From Flavobacterium sp. SCGC AAA160-P02 (GTDB lineage: Bacteria > Bacteroidota > Bacteroidia > Flavobacteriales > Flavobacteriaceae): DNA of 35,462 nucleotides. The position numbers were made by a program, and so were the translations under genes. Below, one piece after another: positions 8,110 to 16,834 of the stretch. Location: positions 1 through 35,462 of the forward strand of contig KB911101.1 in assembly GCA_000383355.1 (NCBI GenBank), read 5' to 3'. Position 1 is the first letter of the stretch; every line of letters begins with the position of its first letter. Under the pieces are notes generated by a model. That model was not told the origin of the DNA. It saw nothing but the letters and a program-made list of their open reading frames with translations, and searched no databases.

Positions 8110-8618
8110 AAATTTAGCTCGTATTTAGTTTCTGTTATTTTTAGAGTAGGATCATATACTTTTTTAACAAATTGAAAATAGCAGCTCTCAACTATTTTTA
8201 TTGAAGCATTATTATCATCAGCCACATAAGCTATCAATTTAGGCATACCAACTAGGCTACAATAGTTAATAATTCCTTTGCAAATCTCAAGACCATAGCC
8301 TAATTTCCAATATTTCTCTAAAAAACGATATCCTATTTCATCCTCTTTATTAGAGTCTTTAATTAATGCACAGGTTCCAACAAACTTATGATCCAATTTT
8401 TTTTCAATTGCATAAATCCAAAAATCATTCTCAATATGAGCATACTTTTCAATTAATTCGGCCAACTCTTTTGTATTCTCCTCAAAAGTCATTTCTTTTA
8501 CTCGTACATATTGCATCACATTTATATTGGATTGCATTTCATGAAAAGGCTGTAAATCACTCAATAACAATTTCCTAACTATCAATCTCTGTGTTTCAAA
8601 AATGATTTGAGTATTCAT
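8106..8618 (-). CDS. GNAT family N-acetyltransferase (RimJ/RimL-like)
   Basis: 170 residues. The start ETQRLIVRKLLLSDLQPFHEM is typical of Acetyltransf_3/RimJ-RimL proteins. The acetyl-CoA-binding region reads EIGYRFLEKYWKLGYGLEIC (about residues 93-112), and the C-terminal part (YVADDNNASIKIVESCYFQF) matches the conserved 'NxxSxxvxeklGF' region. The substrate cannot be deduced. It is the first gene of a three-gene minus-strand operon and is divergent from mtaB. Confidence 0.9.
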   Translation of the reverse strand: MNTQIIFETQRLIVRKLLLSDLQPFHEMQSNINVMQYVRVKEMTFEENTKELAELIEKYAHIENDFWIYAIEKKLDHKFVGTCALIKDSNKEDEIGYRFLEKYWKLGYGLEICKGIINYCSLVGMPKLIAYVADDNNASIKIVESCYFQFVKKVYDPTLKITETKYELNL

Positions 8619-8638
8619 CTCAATTATAAGAATTATTG

Positions 8639-8646
8639 TAAATTTG
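8639..8646 (+). promoter_or_regulatory. TAnnTTTG -7 element upstream of mtaB
   Basis: TAAATTTG is a perfect match to the Bacteroidetes -7 box. Transcription would begin near 8652, 16 bp before the ATG at 8668. No TTTG is found at the usual -33 distance. Confidence 0.5.
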
Positions 8647-8667
8647 CTGGCCTTTAAATGTACAAGA

Positions 8668-10011
8668 ATGAATGCAGATAAAAAAGTGGCATTTTATACT
8701 CTAGGATGTAAACTTAACTTCTCAGAAACCTCTACAATTGCTCGTAATTTTGTGAGCGAGGGTTTTAATCGTGTAGATTTTCATGAAAAGGCAGACATTT
8801 ATGTTATTAATACCTGCTCCGTTACAGATAATGCAGACAAACGATTTAAAACAATCGTAAAAAATGCATTAATAAAAAATGAAGATGCATTTTTAATTGC
8901 TGTTGGGTGTTATGCTCAGTTAAAACCTGAAGAATTAGCAGCTGTAGATGGTGTTGATTTGGTACTAGGTGCAACAGAAAAATTTAATGTTACCAGTTAT
9001 ATTAACGATTTAACCAAAAACCAACATGGTGAGGTTCATTCATGTGAAATATCTGAAGCAGATTTTTATGTTGGCTCTTACTCTATTGGAGACAGAACAA
9101 GGGCTTTTTTAAAGGTTCAAGATGGTTGCGATTACAAATGCACCTACTGTACAATTCCGTTAGCTAGAGGTATTTCTAGGAGTGATACTGTAGAAAATGT
9201 ACTCAAAAATGCAGCAGAAATTTCTAAAAGAGGTATTAAAGAGATTGTTTTAACAGGTGTAAATATAGGAGACTATGGAAAGGGTGAGTTTGGAAATAAA
9301 AAACATGAGCATACATTTTTAGACTTAGTAAAACAATTAGATAAGGTGGCAGGAATTCATCGATTAAGAATTTCTTCTATAGAACCCAATTTATTACGAG
9401 ATGAAACAATTGACTTTGTTTCTAAATCTGACACATTTGTACCTCATTTTCATATTCCATTACAAAGCGGTAGTGATGATTTATTAAAAAAAATGAAACG
9501 TCGTTATTTACGAGATACTTATACGAATAGAGTTCAGAAGATAAAAAAAGTACTTCCTAATGCTTGTATTGGTGTAGATGTAATTGTTGGTTTTCCTGGA
9601 GAAACAGAAAAGCATTTTTTAGATACCTACCACTATTTAAATGATTTAGATATTTCTTATTTACACGTATTTACCTATTCTGAAAGAGCAAATACTGAGG
9701 CTGTTTTAATGGACGGAGTAGTTCCAAAAAAAACAAGAGCAAAACGAAGTAAGATGTTACGTGGCTTATCTGTTAAAAAACGGAGAGCTTTTTATGAAAC
9801 TCAGCTTGGAGAAACTCTCACTGTTTTGTTTGAAAGCGAAAATAAGGAAGGCTATATACATGGTTTTACTGAAAACTACGTGAAAGTAAAAACACCTTGG
9901 AATCCAAGGTTTATTAACACACTACATACCGTTACTTTAACTAGCATTGATGAAGACGGATTAGTTCGTTTCAATTTTGTTGAAGAACTCAAAGCTACTG
10001 CCATAAAATAA
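8668..10011 (+). CDS. mtaB: tRNA t6A37 C2-methylthiotransferase MtaB
   Basis: 447 residues from the ATG at 8668. The N-terminal UPF0004 domain has its three cluster cysteines (C14 in TLGCKLN, C50 in NTCSVT, C81 in VGCYAQ). The radical-SAM domain has C154-x3-C158-x2-C161 in CDYKCTYC. A C-terminal TRAM-like region ends the protein. MtaB uses two [4Fe-4S] clusters and SAM to convert t6A37 to ms2t6A37 in tRNAs reading ANN codons. TLGCKLNFSETS distinguishes MtaB-type proteins from MiaB. A longer reading frame begins with TTG at 8644, but that codon lies within the -7 promoter box and the conserved protein starts just after the ATG, so 8668 is preferred. An alpha/beta hydrolase follows after 9 bp. 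Confidence 0.95.
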   Translation: MNADKKVAFYTLGCKLNFSETSTIARNFVSEGFNRVDFHEKADIYVINTCSVTDNADKRFKTIVKNALIKNEDAFLIAVGCYAQLKPEELAAVDGVDLVLGATEKFNVTSYINDLTKNQHGEVHSCEISEADFYVGSYSIGDRTRAFLKVQDGCDYKCTYCTIPLARGISRSDTVENVLKNAAEISKRGIKEIVLTGVNIGDYGKGEFGNKKHEHTFLDLVKQLDKVAGIHRLRISSIEPNLLRDETIDFVSKSDTFVPHFHIPLQSGSDDLLKKMKRRYLRDTYTNRVQKIKKVLPNACIGVDVIVGFPGETEKHFLDTYHYLNDLDISYLHVFTYSERANTEAVLMDGVVPKKTRAKRSKMLRGLSVKKRRAFYETQLGETLTVLFESENKEGYIHGFTENYVKVKTPWNPRFINTLHTVTLTSIDEDGLVRFNFVEELKATAIK

Positions 10012-10020
10012 AAAAAAGTA

Positions 10021-10677
10021 ATGGAAAAAATTCATTTATACTGCATGCCCGGCTTAGGAGCAAGCTCTAAAATATTTGAACGTATCTCATTGCCTAAAGA
10101 TAAGTTTGAACTTCATTTTTTAGAATGGAAAATCCCCACTTCTCTTGATGAAACAATAGAAGAGTACGCTCTTAGAATATCTGATGATATTACTCACAAA
10201 AATCCAGTATTACTAGGAGTCTCTTTTGGAGGGATTTTAGTGCAAGAAATTGCGAAAATTATTTCTGTTCAAAAAATTATTTTAGTTTCTAGTATTAAAA
10301 GCCATCATGAATTCCCATATCGATTAAAATTATTTCAAATAACCAAAGCATACAAACTTTTCCCTGCTAAAATTGTTGAAAATCTAGAAGATTACACAAA
10401 ATATTTTTTAGGTGACTTTTTGAAGAAAAGAGCAGAATTATATGAGATGTACTTATCTGTAAAAGATGCGAGATATATGAAATGGGCCATCTACAATGTT
10501 CTTCATTGGCAGCAAGAAAATGCACCAAATAACATCCTACATATTCATGGAAATGACGATCATGTGTTCCCTTCAAAACACATTAATAATTTTATACTGG
10601 TAAACAAAGGAACTCATATAATGGTTTTAATAAAAGCCAAAGAAATTTCAGAAATAATTTACAAGAGTATACCTTAA
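10021..10677 (+). CDS. alpha/beta hydrolase
   Basis: 218 residues, a compact alpha/beta hydrolase. The oxyanion region CMPGLGASSKIF is near the N-terminus, the nucleophile elbow GVSFGG has Ser68, an acid is probably D179 or D180 in HGNDDHVFP, and the catalytic histidine is H199 in KGTHIMV. There is no signal peptide, so it is likely cytoplasmic. The substrate is unknown. It follows mtaB by 9 bp and is probably co-transcribed, although the two functions have no obvious link. Confidence 0.85.
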   Translation: MEKIHLYCMPGLGASSKIFERISLPKDKFELHFLEWKIPTSLDETIEEYALRISDDITHKNPVLLGVSFGGILVQEIAKIISVQKIILVSSIKSHHEFPYRLKLFQITKAYKLFPAKIVENLEDYTKYFLGDFLKKRAELYEMYLSVKDARYMKWAIYNVLHWQQENAPNNILHIHGNDDHVFPSKHINNFILVNKGTHIMVLIKAKEISEIIYKSIP

Positions 10678-10730
10678 TATTTCAGTTGTATTTTCTTAAT
10701 TTTAAGTTTTACTAACTTAAGAGAAATTCT

Positions 10731-11633
10731 ATGCAGAAAATAGTTCGTTTATTATCAATAATATTTATTACCCTTCTCTCTATAACTTTTTTTAACGCAG
10801 TTTATATTTCTGATGTACCTTCAGAAAAAAATACAGCAGATTCTTATACTATTAAAGCTTTAAAGATTCCTGATGAATTAACCTTTGCTGGTGAGAAAGT
10901 TCCAACAGAGCTTTATGATATTAAAGAGCGAATGGATAGAGAATTATTAGTAAATACCTATTGGCAGTCTAATGGTTTGTTATTAATTAAAAGAGCGCAT
11001 AAATATTTTCCAGTAATTGAACCCATGTTGAAAAAATATGGAATTCCAGATGATTTTAAGTACTTAGCTGTCGCAGAAAGTGGTTTAGAAAATAACTCCT
11101 CCTCTGCTGGTGCTGCTGGATTTTGGCACTTTTTAAAATCTTCTGCCAAAGAATACGGTTTAGAAGTTAATCAAAATGTTGATGAGCGTTATAACCTTGA
11201 AAAGGCAACAAAAGTAGCCGCAGATTATTTAAAAAAATCTAAAAAACGTTTTGGAACTTGGACATTGGCTGCTGCTGCTTACAATGCTGGAAATGCTCGT
11301 ATAGCAAGAAATTTAAAAAAACAGCAAGTAACCGATTATTATGATTTATTATTAAATTCAGAAACTTCTCGTTATGTGCTAAGAATAGTCGCATTAAAAG
11401 AAGTCTTATCTTATCCTAAAAAATACGGTTTTGAGTTTGAAAAAGAAGATTTATACACCTCACCTACAACTAGAACTGTAAAAGTAGATACAGTAATTAC
11501 AAACATTGCTTCATTTGCAAAAGGTTTTAACACTAATTACAAAGAATTAAAACTGCACAATGCTTGGTTACGAGAAAATAAACTAAATAATAAAAGTAGA
11601 AAATTGTACAAAATTACAATTCCTATAAAATAA
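10731..11633 (+). CDS. lytic murein transglycosylase (SLT domain, MltD-like)
   Basis: 300 residues with an N-terminal signal or anchor (about residues 5-27) and a goose-type lysozyme/SLT domain at about 95-230. The catalytic glutamate is E116 in AVAESGLENNSS. The conserved GAAGFWHF (127-134) and AAAAYNAGNARI (180-191) motifs follow. These enzymes cleave peptidoglycan glycan strands, leaving 1,6-anhydro ends, for wall growth and turnover. The usual 'GLWQFM' is GFWHFL here. No LysM domains are visible, unlike E. coli MltD. A strong hairpin terminator follows 15 bp after the stop. Confidence 0.93.
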   Translation: MQKIVRLLSIIFITLLSITFFNAVYISDVPSEKNTADSYTIKALKIPDELTFAGEKVPTELYDIKERMDRELLVNTYWQSNGLLLIKRAHKYFPVIEPMLKKYGIPDDFKYLAVAESGLENNSSSAGAAGFWHFLKSSAKEYGLEVNQNVDERYNLEKATKVAADYLKKSKKRFGTWTLAAAAYNAGNARIARNLKKQQVTDYYDLLLNSETSRYVLRIVALKEVLSYPKKYGFEFEKEDLYTSPTTRTVKVDTVITNIASFAKGFNTNYKELKLHNAWLRENKLNNKSRKLYKITIPIK

Positions 11634-11648
11634 GTAGCTCCATAAAAA

Positions 11649-11674
11649 AAAGCCTATCTGTTAAGATAGGCTTT
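11649..11674. terminator. bidirectional intrinsic terminator between lytic transglycosylase and cspA
   Basis: Perfect 11-bp arms (11649-11659 and 11664-11674, AAAGCCTATCT with its complement) enclose a GTTA loop. An A-run on the left and T-rich sequence on the right suit termination from both convergent genes. Confidence 0.9.
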
Positions 11675-11701
11675 GTTTGAAAAATTAACTAGTAGTATAT
11701 A

Positions 11702-11893
11702 TTAGATTACTCTTACGTTTACTGCGTTTAATCCTTTTCTTCCATCTTGTAATTCAAATTCTACTTCATCATTTTCACGAATTTCATCGATCAAACCTGA
11801 TACATGTACAAAATGTTCACTGTTGTTTCCTTCTTCTACGATAAATCCAAATCCTTTAGATTCGTTGAAAAATTTTACGGTACCTTTACTCAT
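11702..11893 (-). CDS. cold-shock domain protein (CspA family)
   Basis: 63 residues, a single OB-fold cold-shock domain. RNP1-like KGFGFI (13-18) and RNP2-like HFVHVS (27-32) carry the aromatic nucleic-acid-binding residues. It begins MSKGTVKFFNESKGFGFI, typical of Bacteroidota Csp proteins. These bind single-stranded RNA and DNA and act as RNA chaperones. The gene has its own promoter with a leader of about 50 nt containing a perfect palindrome, and is separated from ywbE upstream. Confidence 0.96.
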   Translation of the reverse strand: MSKGTVKFFNESKGFGFIVEEGNNSEHFVHVSGLIDEIRENDEVEFELQDGRKGLNAVNVRVI

Positions 11894-11928
11894 AATATTA
11901 ATTTATTGTGTTGCCCATTTAATTATAG

Positions 11929-11938
11929 ACAACGTTGT
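11929..11938. repeat. 10-bp perfect palindrome in the cspA leader
   Basis: ACAACGTTGT reads the same on both strands and sits about 12 bp downstream of the -7 box, close to the predicted transcript 5' end. It could be an operator or part of a leader structure. No function is shown. Confidence 0.5.
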
Positions 11939-11949
11939 TTATAAAGCCG

Positions 11950-11957
11950 CAAATTTA
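11950..11957 (-). promoter_or_regulatory. TAnnTTTG -7 element of cspA
   Basis: TAAATTTG on the minus strand, 57 bp before the cspA ATG. It predicts a leader of about 50 nt. The -33 TTTG is not clear. Confidence 0.55.
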
Positions 11958-12022
11958 CATTAAAAAAATCATAAAACATAATTTTATTGTTTTTCTTTCA
12001 TTAAGGGTTAATCAACTGCTCT

Positions 12023-12214
12023 TTAGAGGATTACTTTGACTCTCCCAACAACTCCAGAAATTAGTTTTACTTTTATTCCGTGAGGATGGTTCGGTGAATT
12101 GGTTAAGATACGTTGAACTAAACCCTCCGTTAATTCACCTGATCTTTGATGATGTTTTTGAACAACACGTACCTTGCTATTAATTTTTATGTCAATTCTA
12201 TTGGTTCCATTCAT
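12023..12214 (-). CDS. ywbE: YwbE family protein
   Basis: 63 residues matching the small YwbE (DUF2196) family: KINSKVRVVQKHHQRSGELT, then EGLVQRILTNSPNHPHGIKV and a final GVVGRVKVIL strand. The pattern suggests a small beta-barrel like a KOW or SH3 fold. Its function is not established. It starts 1 bp after the stop of the nitronate monooxygenase gene, so it should be translated from the same message, at the end of the mnmA operon. Confidence 0.88.
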   Translation of the reverse strand: MNGTNRIDIKINSKVRVVQKHHQRSGELTEGLVQRILTNSPNHPHGIKVKLISGVVGRVKVIL

Positions 12215-12215
12215 T

Positions 12216-13148
12216 TTAGAAAGATTTTTTTAGGACTTCAAAATCGTTCACTATTTCTTTTATAATTTCTTCTGCAGAAGCTATTCTATGAATAATTCCA
12301 GCAATTTGTCCAATTTCTAATTCTCCATTTACTAGATCACCTTCAAAAATTCCTTTTTTGGCTCTGGCTCTTCCTAGCAAGTCTTTAAGTTCTTCTCTAG
12401 TTGGATTTTTTTGATACAATTCTTGTATCTCTTTATAAAATTTATTTTTCACCAACCTAACAGGTGCTAACTCTTTCAGGGTTAGGTGTGTGTCACCATC
12501 TTTAACATCTAAAATTGTTTGCTTAAAATTTGTATGTGCAGAAGATTCTTCTGATGCCGCAAATCTACTACCAATTTGAACACCATCTGCTCCTAACACC
12601 ATAGCCGCTAACATTCCACGCCCGTTAGCAATCCCTCCTGCTGCAATTACAGGGATATTCACCTGTTCTTTTACCATAGGTATTAATGTAAATGTGGTAC
12701 TTTCTTCTCTTCCATTATGTCCGCCAGCTTCAAAACCTTCACAAACAATGGCATCTACTCCTGCAAGTTCTGCTTTTAAAGCAAACTTTACAGAGCTTAC
12801 CACATGAACAACTATAATCCTTTTGTTTTTAAGAAAAGAAGTCCATGTTTTAGGATTCCCTGCAGAGGTAAAAACAATGGTTACTCCCTCTTCTATAATC
12901 ACATTCATTAAAGCATCAATTTGAGGATATAACATAGGTACATTTACTCCAAAAGGCTTGTTGGTTGCTTTCTTGCATTTTTGAATATGCTCTCTAAGCA
13001 CTTCTGGATACATAGATCCTGCACCAATTAGACCTAAACCTCCAGCATTTGAAACCGCAGAAGCTAATTTCCAACCACTTACCCATACCATTCCTCCTTG
13101 AATAATTGGATACTTAATTTTAAAAAGTTGTGTAATAGTATTTGTCAT
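12216..13148 (-). CDS. nitronate monooxygenase (2-nitropropane dioxygenase family)
   Basis: 310 residues forming an FMN-binding TIM barrel: YPIIQGGMVWVSGWKLASAV at the start, GLGLIGAGSM, GVNVPML, EGFEAGGHNG (about residues 158-167, carrying the family's catalytic histidine position), then the FMN phosphate-binding IPVIAAGGIANGRGM and ADGVQIGSRF. The family oxidises alkyl nitronates such as propionate 3-nitronate; the related enzyme FabK is an enoyl-ACP reductase and cannot be fully excluded. It lies 9 bp downstream of mnmA and 1 bp upstream of ywbE. Confidence 0.88.
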   Translation of the reverse strand: MTNTITQLFKIKYPIIQGGMVWVSGWKLASAVSNAGGLGLIGAGSMYPEVLREHIQKCKKATNKPFGVNVPMLYPQIDALMNVIIEEGVTIVFTSAGNPKTWTSFLKNKRIIVVHVVSSVKFALKAELAGVDAIVCEGFEAGGHNGREESTTFTLIPMVKEQVNIPVIAAGGIANGRGMLAAMVLGADGVQIGSRFAASEESSAHTNFKQTILDVKDGDTHLTLKELAPVRLVKNKFYKEIQELYQKNPTREELKDLLGRARAKKGIFEGDLVNGELEIGQIAGIIHRIASAEEIIKEIVNDFEVLKKSF

Positions 13149-13157
13149 TAAGAGATA

Positions 13158-14345
13158 TTAAGAGATCACTCCAGAACCCAATAATTCTTCACCTTGGTAC
13201 CAAGCTACAAATTGCCCTTCTTGAATGGCAGATTGTGGATTTTTAAATTCGACAAAAACTCCATTTTCTACTTTGTGTAGTATAGCCGATTCCAATGGCT
13301 GTCTATATCGAATTCTTGCTAGTACTTTCATAGATTCATGTGGTTGTAATTTTAAATCTTCACGAATCCAGTGTTCCTCTTGGTTGGCCACAAATAAAGT
13401 GTTTCTATACAAGCCATTGTGGTTTTTACCTTCCCCTGTATAAATAATATTCTCTTGTACATCTGTTTCAATTACAAACAAAGGCTCTTTGGTTCCTCCA
13501 ACGGCTAAACCTTTTCGTTGACCTTTTGTGAAAAAGTGGGCTCCTTGATGTTTTCCCACAACTTTTCCATTTCCTTGTTGATATCGAAACTTTGTTGCAA
13601 AGAATTCTAATTCTTCTTCTTTTGAGGAAAAAACAGGGACCTGTCTCTGGTAAATCTCAGAGCTATTTTCTATTTGAATTATTTTACCTTCTTTAGGCGC
13701 TAATTTTTGTTGTAAAAATTCTGGCAATCGAACTTTCCCAATAAAACATAGTCCTTGAGAATCTTTTTTATCTGCAGTAACTAGGCCTGCTTTTGTTGCT
13801 ATTTCTCTAACTTCCGGCTTTGTTAATTGCCCAATTGGAAACAATGCTTTTGCTAATTGTTGTTGAGATAGTTGACATAAAAAGTATGATTGATCTTTAT
13901 TAACATCTTTACCTCCAATTAATTTATAAACAAATTGTCCATCTATAATTTCTTCTTCTTTTCTACAATAATGACCTGTGGCTACATAATCTGCACCTAA
14001 GTTTAATGCAATGTCCATAAAGACATCAAATTTTATCTCTCTATTACATAAGATATCAGGATTAGGAGTTCTTCCTTTTTCATATTCATCAAACATATAA
14101 TCAACTATACGTTCTTTATATTGTTCACTTAAATCTACTACTTGAAAAGGAATCCCTAATTTTTCGGCTACTATTAGGGCGTCGTTACTATCTTCTAACC
14201 AAGGACATTCATTAGAAATAGTAACAGAATCATCATGCCAATTTTTCATAAAAAGACCAATGACTTCATATCCTTGTTCTTTTAATAAATAGGCTGTAAC
14301 ACTGCTATCTACTCCTCCAGAAAGGCCAACAATTACTCGTTTCAT
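13158..14345 (-). CDS. mnmA: tRNA-specific 2-thiouridylase MnmA
   Basis: 395 residues. The PP-loop ATP pyrophosphatase motif GLSGGVDSS is at 7-15. The catalytic cysteines are Cys100 (ILCNREIKF) and Cys200 (SQGLCFIGK), with VATGHYC and [10 protein letters not shown] between them. MnmA makes the 2-thio group of s2U34 in the tRNAs for Lys, Glu and Gln, with sulfur relayed as a persulfide. Length and motifs are standard. It is the first gene of a three-gene operon and has a perfect -7 element just upstream. Confidence 0.97.
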   Translation of the reverse strand: MKRVIVGLSGGVDSSVTAYLLKEQGYEVIGLFMKNWHDDSVTISNECPWLEDSNDALIVAEKLGIPFQVVDLSEQYKERIVDYMFDEYEKGRTPNPDILCNREIKFDVFMDIALNLGADYVATGHYCRKEEEIIDGQFVYKLIGGKDVNKDQSYFLCQLSQQQLAKALFPIGQLTKPEVREIATKAGLVTADKKDSQGLCFIGKVRLPEFLQQKLAPKEGKIIQIENSSEIYQRQVPVFSSKEEELEFFATKFRYQQGNGKVVGKHQGAHFFTKGQRKGLAVGGTKEPLFVIETDVQENIIYTGEGKNHNGLYRNTLFVANQEEHWIREDLKLQPHESMKVLARIRYRQPLESAILHKVENGVFVEFKNPQSAIQEGQFVAWYQGEELLGSGVIS

Positions 14346-14367
14346 GTATTCTATTCTAATTCGTCGA

Positions 14368-14375
14368 CAAATTTA
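14368..14375 (-). promoter_or_regulatory. TAnnTTTG -7 element of the mnmA operon
   Basis: TAAATTTG on the minus strand, 22 bp before the mnmA ATG. It implies a leader of about 15 nt. No TTTG at the -33 position. Confidence 0.55.
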
Positions 14376-14470
14376 CGAAAATGCTACTGAAGTTTGTTTA
14401 GATAGCGTTGATGTATTTATATAAAAAAATGCATACATAATAAAAAATGCTAAGAGTATCTTATTAATAG

Positions 14471-15226
14471 TTAGTTTTCATTATTTTTCAAACTACTCTT
14501 ATTAAATTTATTACCTTCTTTTTTTTCTTTTTTAGCTACTTTTTTTCCTCCTATATAGAATTCCCATGTTCCAGCTCTTTTACCATCCTTATAGACTCCT
14601 TCTTCTTTTAAATCTCCATTTAATTCGAAATATTTGCCTTCACCGTTTAGAACATCATTTAAATAAATAACTTCTTCTATTAAAATTCCTTGATCTGAAT
14701 ATTTTTTAGAAAAACCATTTTTCATACCATTACTAAATTGAGTAATTTCTAAGGTTTTTCCGTTCTTATAATAATTTTTTAATTCACCTTCTAACTTTCC
14801 ATCTATGTACAATTCTTCTGAGAAAAGTGCTCCGTTAGGAAAGAAATAAACCCACTTCCCTACTCTATTTTTACCTACCATAGCGCCTTTAGTCCTTAAC
14901 TTGCCATCTAAATTATAATAGCTAACTTTTGCAGAATCTGAGGTTGGTAAAAACTCTTTAATAATTGTTGGATGCTTTGACGTAGTAATATCATAGTATT
15001 TAAAAACACCTACTTCTTTGCCATTTACAAAAGAACCTGTATAACGAATACGTTTATTGGAATGGTATTTTTTCCAAACACCTGTTCTCTTATTATCTTT
15101 TGTAAACTGATTAATTTTTTGAGCCTTCACTTTCGAAAATCCTAAAAAAAAAGGGAACAAAAGAACGAATAAAGTAATTCTTTTTATTTTTAGTATTCTA
15201 TCATTTTTCATAGAGTAAATATACAT
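14471..15226 (-). CDS. exported MORN-like repeat protein (YwqK-type toxin-antitoxin 'antitoxin' family)
   Basis: 251 residues with a signal peptide ending near VKAQ (residue 36), so it is probably periplasmic. The mature part is a series of MORN-like repeats of the form 'nG.k.G.w..y..nG....e..y..G', for example KRTGVWKKYHSNKRIRYTGS and NRVGKWVYFFPNGALFSEE, ending GKRAGTWEFYIGGKK. Such proteins are often named YwqK-family antitoxins, but there is no toxin gene here and the signal peptide argues for an envelope role. An alternative start at the sixth residue (15211) gives a more typical signal peptide; the first ATG has AAAGGA just upstream. It is monocistronic, and a weak TAAGA-GTA-TCTTA hairpin lies after the stop. 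Confidence 0.8.
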   Translation of the reverse strand: MYIYSMKNDRILKIKRITLFVLLFPFFLGFSKVKAQKINQFTKDNKRTGVWKKYHSNKRIRYTGSFVNGKEVGVFKYYDITTSKHPTIIKEFLPTSDSAKVSYYNLDGKLRTKGAMVGKNRVGKWVYFFPNGALFSEELYIDGKLEGELKNYYKNGKTLEITQFSNGMKNGFSKKYSDQGILIEEVIYLNDVLNGEGKYFELNGDLKEEGVYKDGKRAGTWEFYIGGKKVAKKEKKEGNKFNKSSLKNNEN

Positions 15227-15457
15227 AATTCCTTTAATTTTTATTGTCTAAAAAAAAGGATAAACCATGAGTGAACTTTTTAAAAGTAGTTCAACAAAAT
15301 GATAAAAAATGATAAAAAATTGAAATATTATGTAATTATTTAATTCTACGGAAGTTAAAATTAAGTTTTAAACACAAAGTGTAATAGTCTAAGAAGTAAG
15401 CTTTTTAAGCTTCTATAAAAACATCAAAAAAGCACTCAGTAAATCTAAGTAATTGAG

Positions 15458-15465
15458 TATTTTTG
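15458..15465 (+). promoter_or_regulatory. TAnnTTTG -7 element of the purB operon
   Basis: TATTTTTG lies 25 bp before the purB ATG and predicts a leader of about 20 nt. The rest of the intergenic region (15227-15457) is AT-rich with a short direct repeat (ATGATAAAAA twice near 15300) and no other clear signal. Confidence 0.5.
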
Positions 15466-15490
15466 TTTTTGTTGAACTCAACTACAAAAA

Positions 15491-16834
15491 ATGGACATTA
15501 CACAATTAAATGCTATCTCTCCTATTGATGGAAGGTACCGAAGTAAAGTAGCACAATTAGCAAATTATTTTTCTGAAGAAGCGCTTATAAAATATAGAGT
15601 TTTAGTAGAGATAGAATACTTTATTGCTCTTTGTAAAATACCTCTTCCACAACTAACTAGTTTTGATACCGCTCTTTTTCCTGAATTAAAAAAAGTATAC
15701 CAAAATTTTTCTACCGCAGATGCTCAAAAAATTAAAGACATTGAGAAAGTAACCAATCATGATGTAAAGGCTGTTGAATATTTTATCAAAGAAAAATTTG
15801 ACCTATTAGGCTTAGAAAAATATAAAGAATTTATTCATTTCGGGTTAACATCTCAAGATATTAATAATACTGCTATTCCATTATCAATAAAAGATGCTAT
15901 TAACGACGTTTATTTAGTAGAATTATCGGCTGTTTTAAATAGACTAAAAGAACTTTCAGAAGACTGGGCAGATATTTCAATGTTGGCGAGAACTCATGGT
16001 CAGCCAGCCTCTCCAACTCGTTTAGGAAAAGAAATTAAAGTCTTTGTTGTAAGAATAGAAGAGCAACTTAAGTTTTTAACTAAAATACCTAATGCAGCTA
16101 AATTTGGAGGTGCTACAGGAAATTATAATGCACACAAGGTTGCTTACCCATCTATAGATTGGAAAGAATTTGGATCTACCTTTGTTCATCAGACATTAGG
16201 CTTACACCATTCTTTTCCAACAACTCAAATTGAACATTATGATCATATGGCGTCATTATTTGATGGATTAAAGAGAATAAATACCATATTGATTGATTTA
16301 GATAGGGACATATGGACTTATGTTGCTATGGATTATTTCAAACAAAAAATAAAAAAAGGCGAAATAGGTTCATCAGCAATGCCACATAAAGTAAATCCAA
16401 TAGATTTTGAAAACTCTGAAGGAAATTTAGGAATTGCAAATGCAATTTTTGAGCATCTTTCAGCAAAGCTTCCTATTTCTAGAATGCAACGTGATTTAAC
16501 TGACAGCACAGTCTTAAGAAATGTTGGGGTTCCGTTTGGACATACTTTAATTGCTTTTGCTTCAACTTTAAAAGGTTTAAATAAGTTGTTGTTAAATGAA
16601 AGTAAGTTTCAAGAAGAATTAGAAAATAACTGGGCGGTAGTTGCAGAAGCAATTCAAACTATTTTACGAAGAGAAGGGTATCCTAATCCCTACGAGGCAT
16701 TAAAAGGTCTAACAAGAACCAATGAGAAAATAAATCAGCGTTCTATTGCAAATTTTATTGAGGGATTAGAAATCTCTGATAAAATTAAAACAGAACTAAA
16801 AGCAATAACACCTTCTAACTTTACAGGAATTTAA
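15491..16834 (+). CDS. purB: adenylosuccinate lyase
   Basis: 447 residues of the fumarase/aspartase superfamily. The signature GSSAMPHKVNPIDFEN is at 293-308, with the catalytic serine in its flexible loop, and H169 is in ARTHGQPASPT. The N-terminal LNAISPIDGRYRSKV is the PurB form. It performs two steps of purine synthesis: SAICAR to AICAR, and adenylosuccinate to AMP, both releasing fumarate. It heads a plus-strand series. The next gene overlaps its stop by one base (TAATG). Confidence 0.97.
   Translation: MDITQLNAISPIDGRYRSKVAQLANYFSEEALIKYRVLVEIEYFIALCKIPLPQLTSFDTALFPELKKVYQNFSTADAQKIKDIEKVTNHDVKAVEYFIKEKFDLLGLEKYKEFIHFGLTSQDINNTAIPLSIKDAINDVYLVELSAVLNRLKELSEDWADISMLARTHGQPASPTRLGKEIKVFVVRIEEQLKFLTKIPNAAKFGGATGNYNAHKVAYPSIDWKEFGSTFVHQTLGLHHSFPTTQIEHYDHMASLFDGLKRINTILIDLDRDIWTYVAMDYFKQKIKKGEIGSSAMPHKVNPIDFENSEGNLGIANAIFEHLSAKLPISRMQRDLTDSTVLRNVGVPFGHTLIAFASTLKGLNKLLLNESKFQEELENNWAVVAEAIQTILRREGYPNPYEALKGLTRTNEKINQRSIANFIEGLEISDKIKTELKAITPSNFTGI

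Noticed and set aside
14471..15226. Toxin-antitoxin module suggested by the YwqK-type repeat protein
   Set aside because: The protein has a signal peptide and MORN-like repeats, and there is no toxin gene beside it. The family name is misleading here.
15296..15325. Short direct repeat (ATGATAAAAA twice) as the start of a repeat array
   Set aside because: Only two copies in low-complexity DNA, with no spacers; not a CRISPR or a meaningful array.
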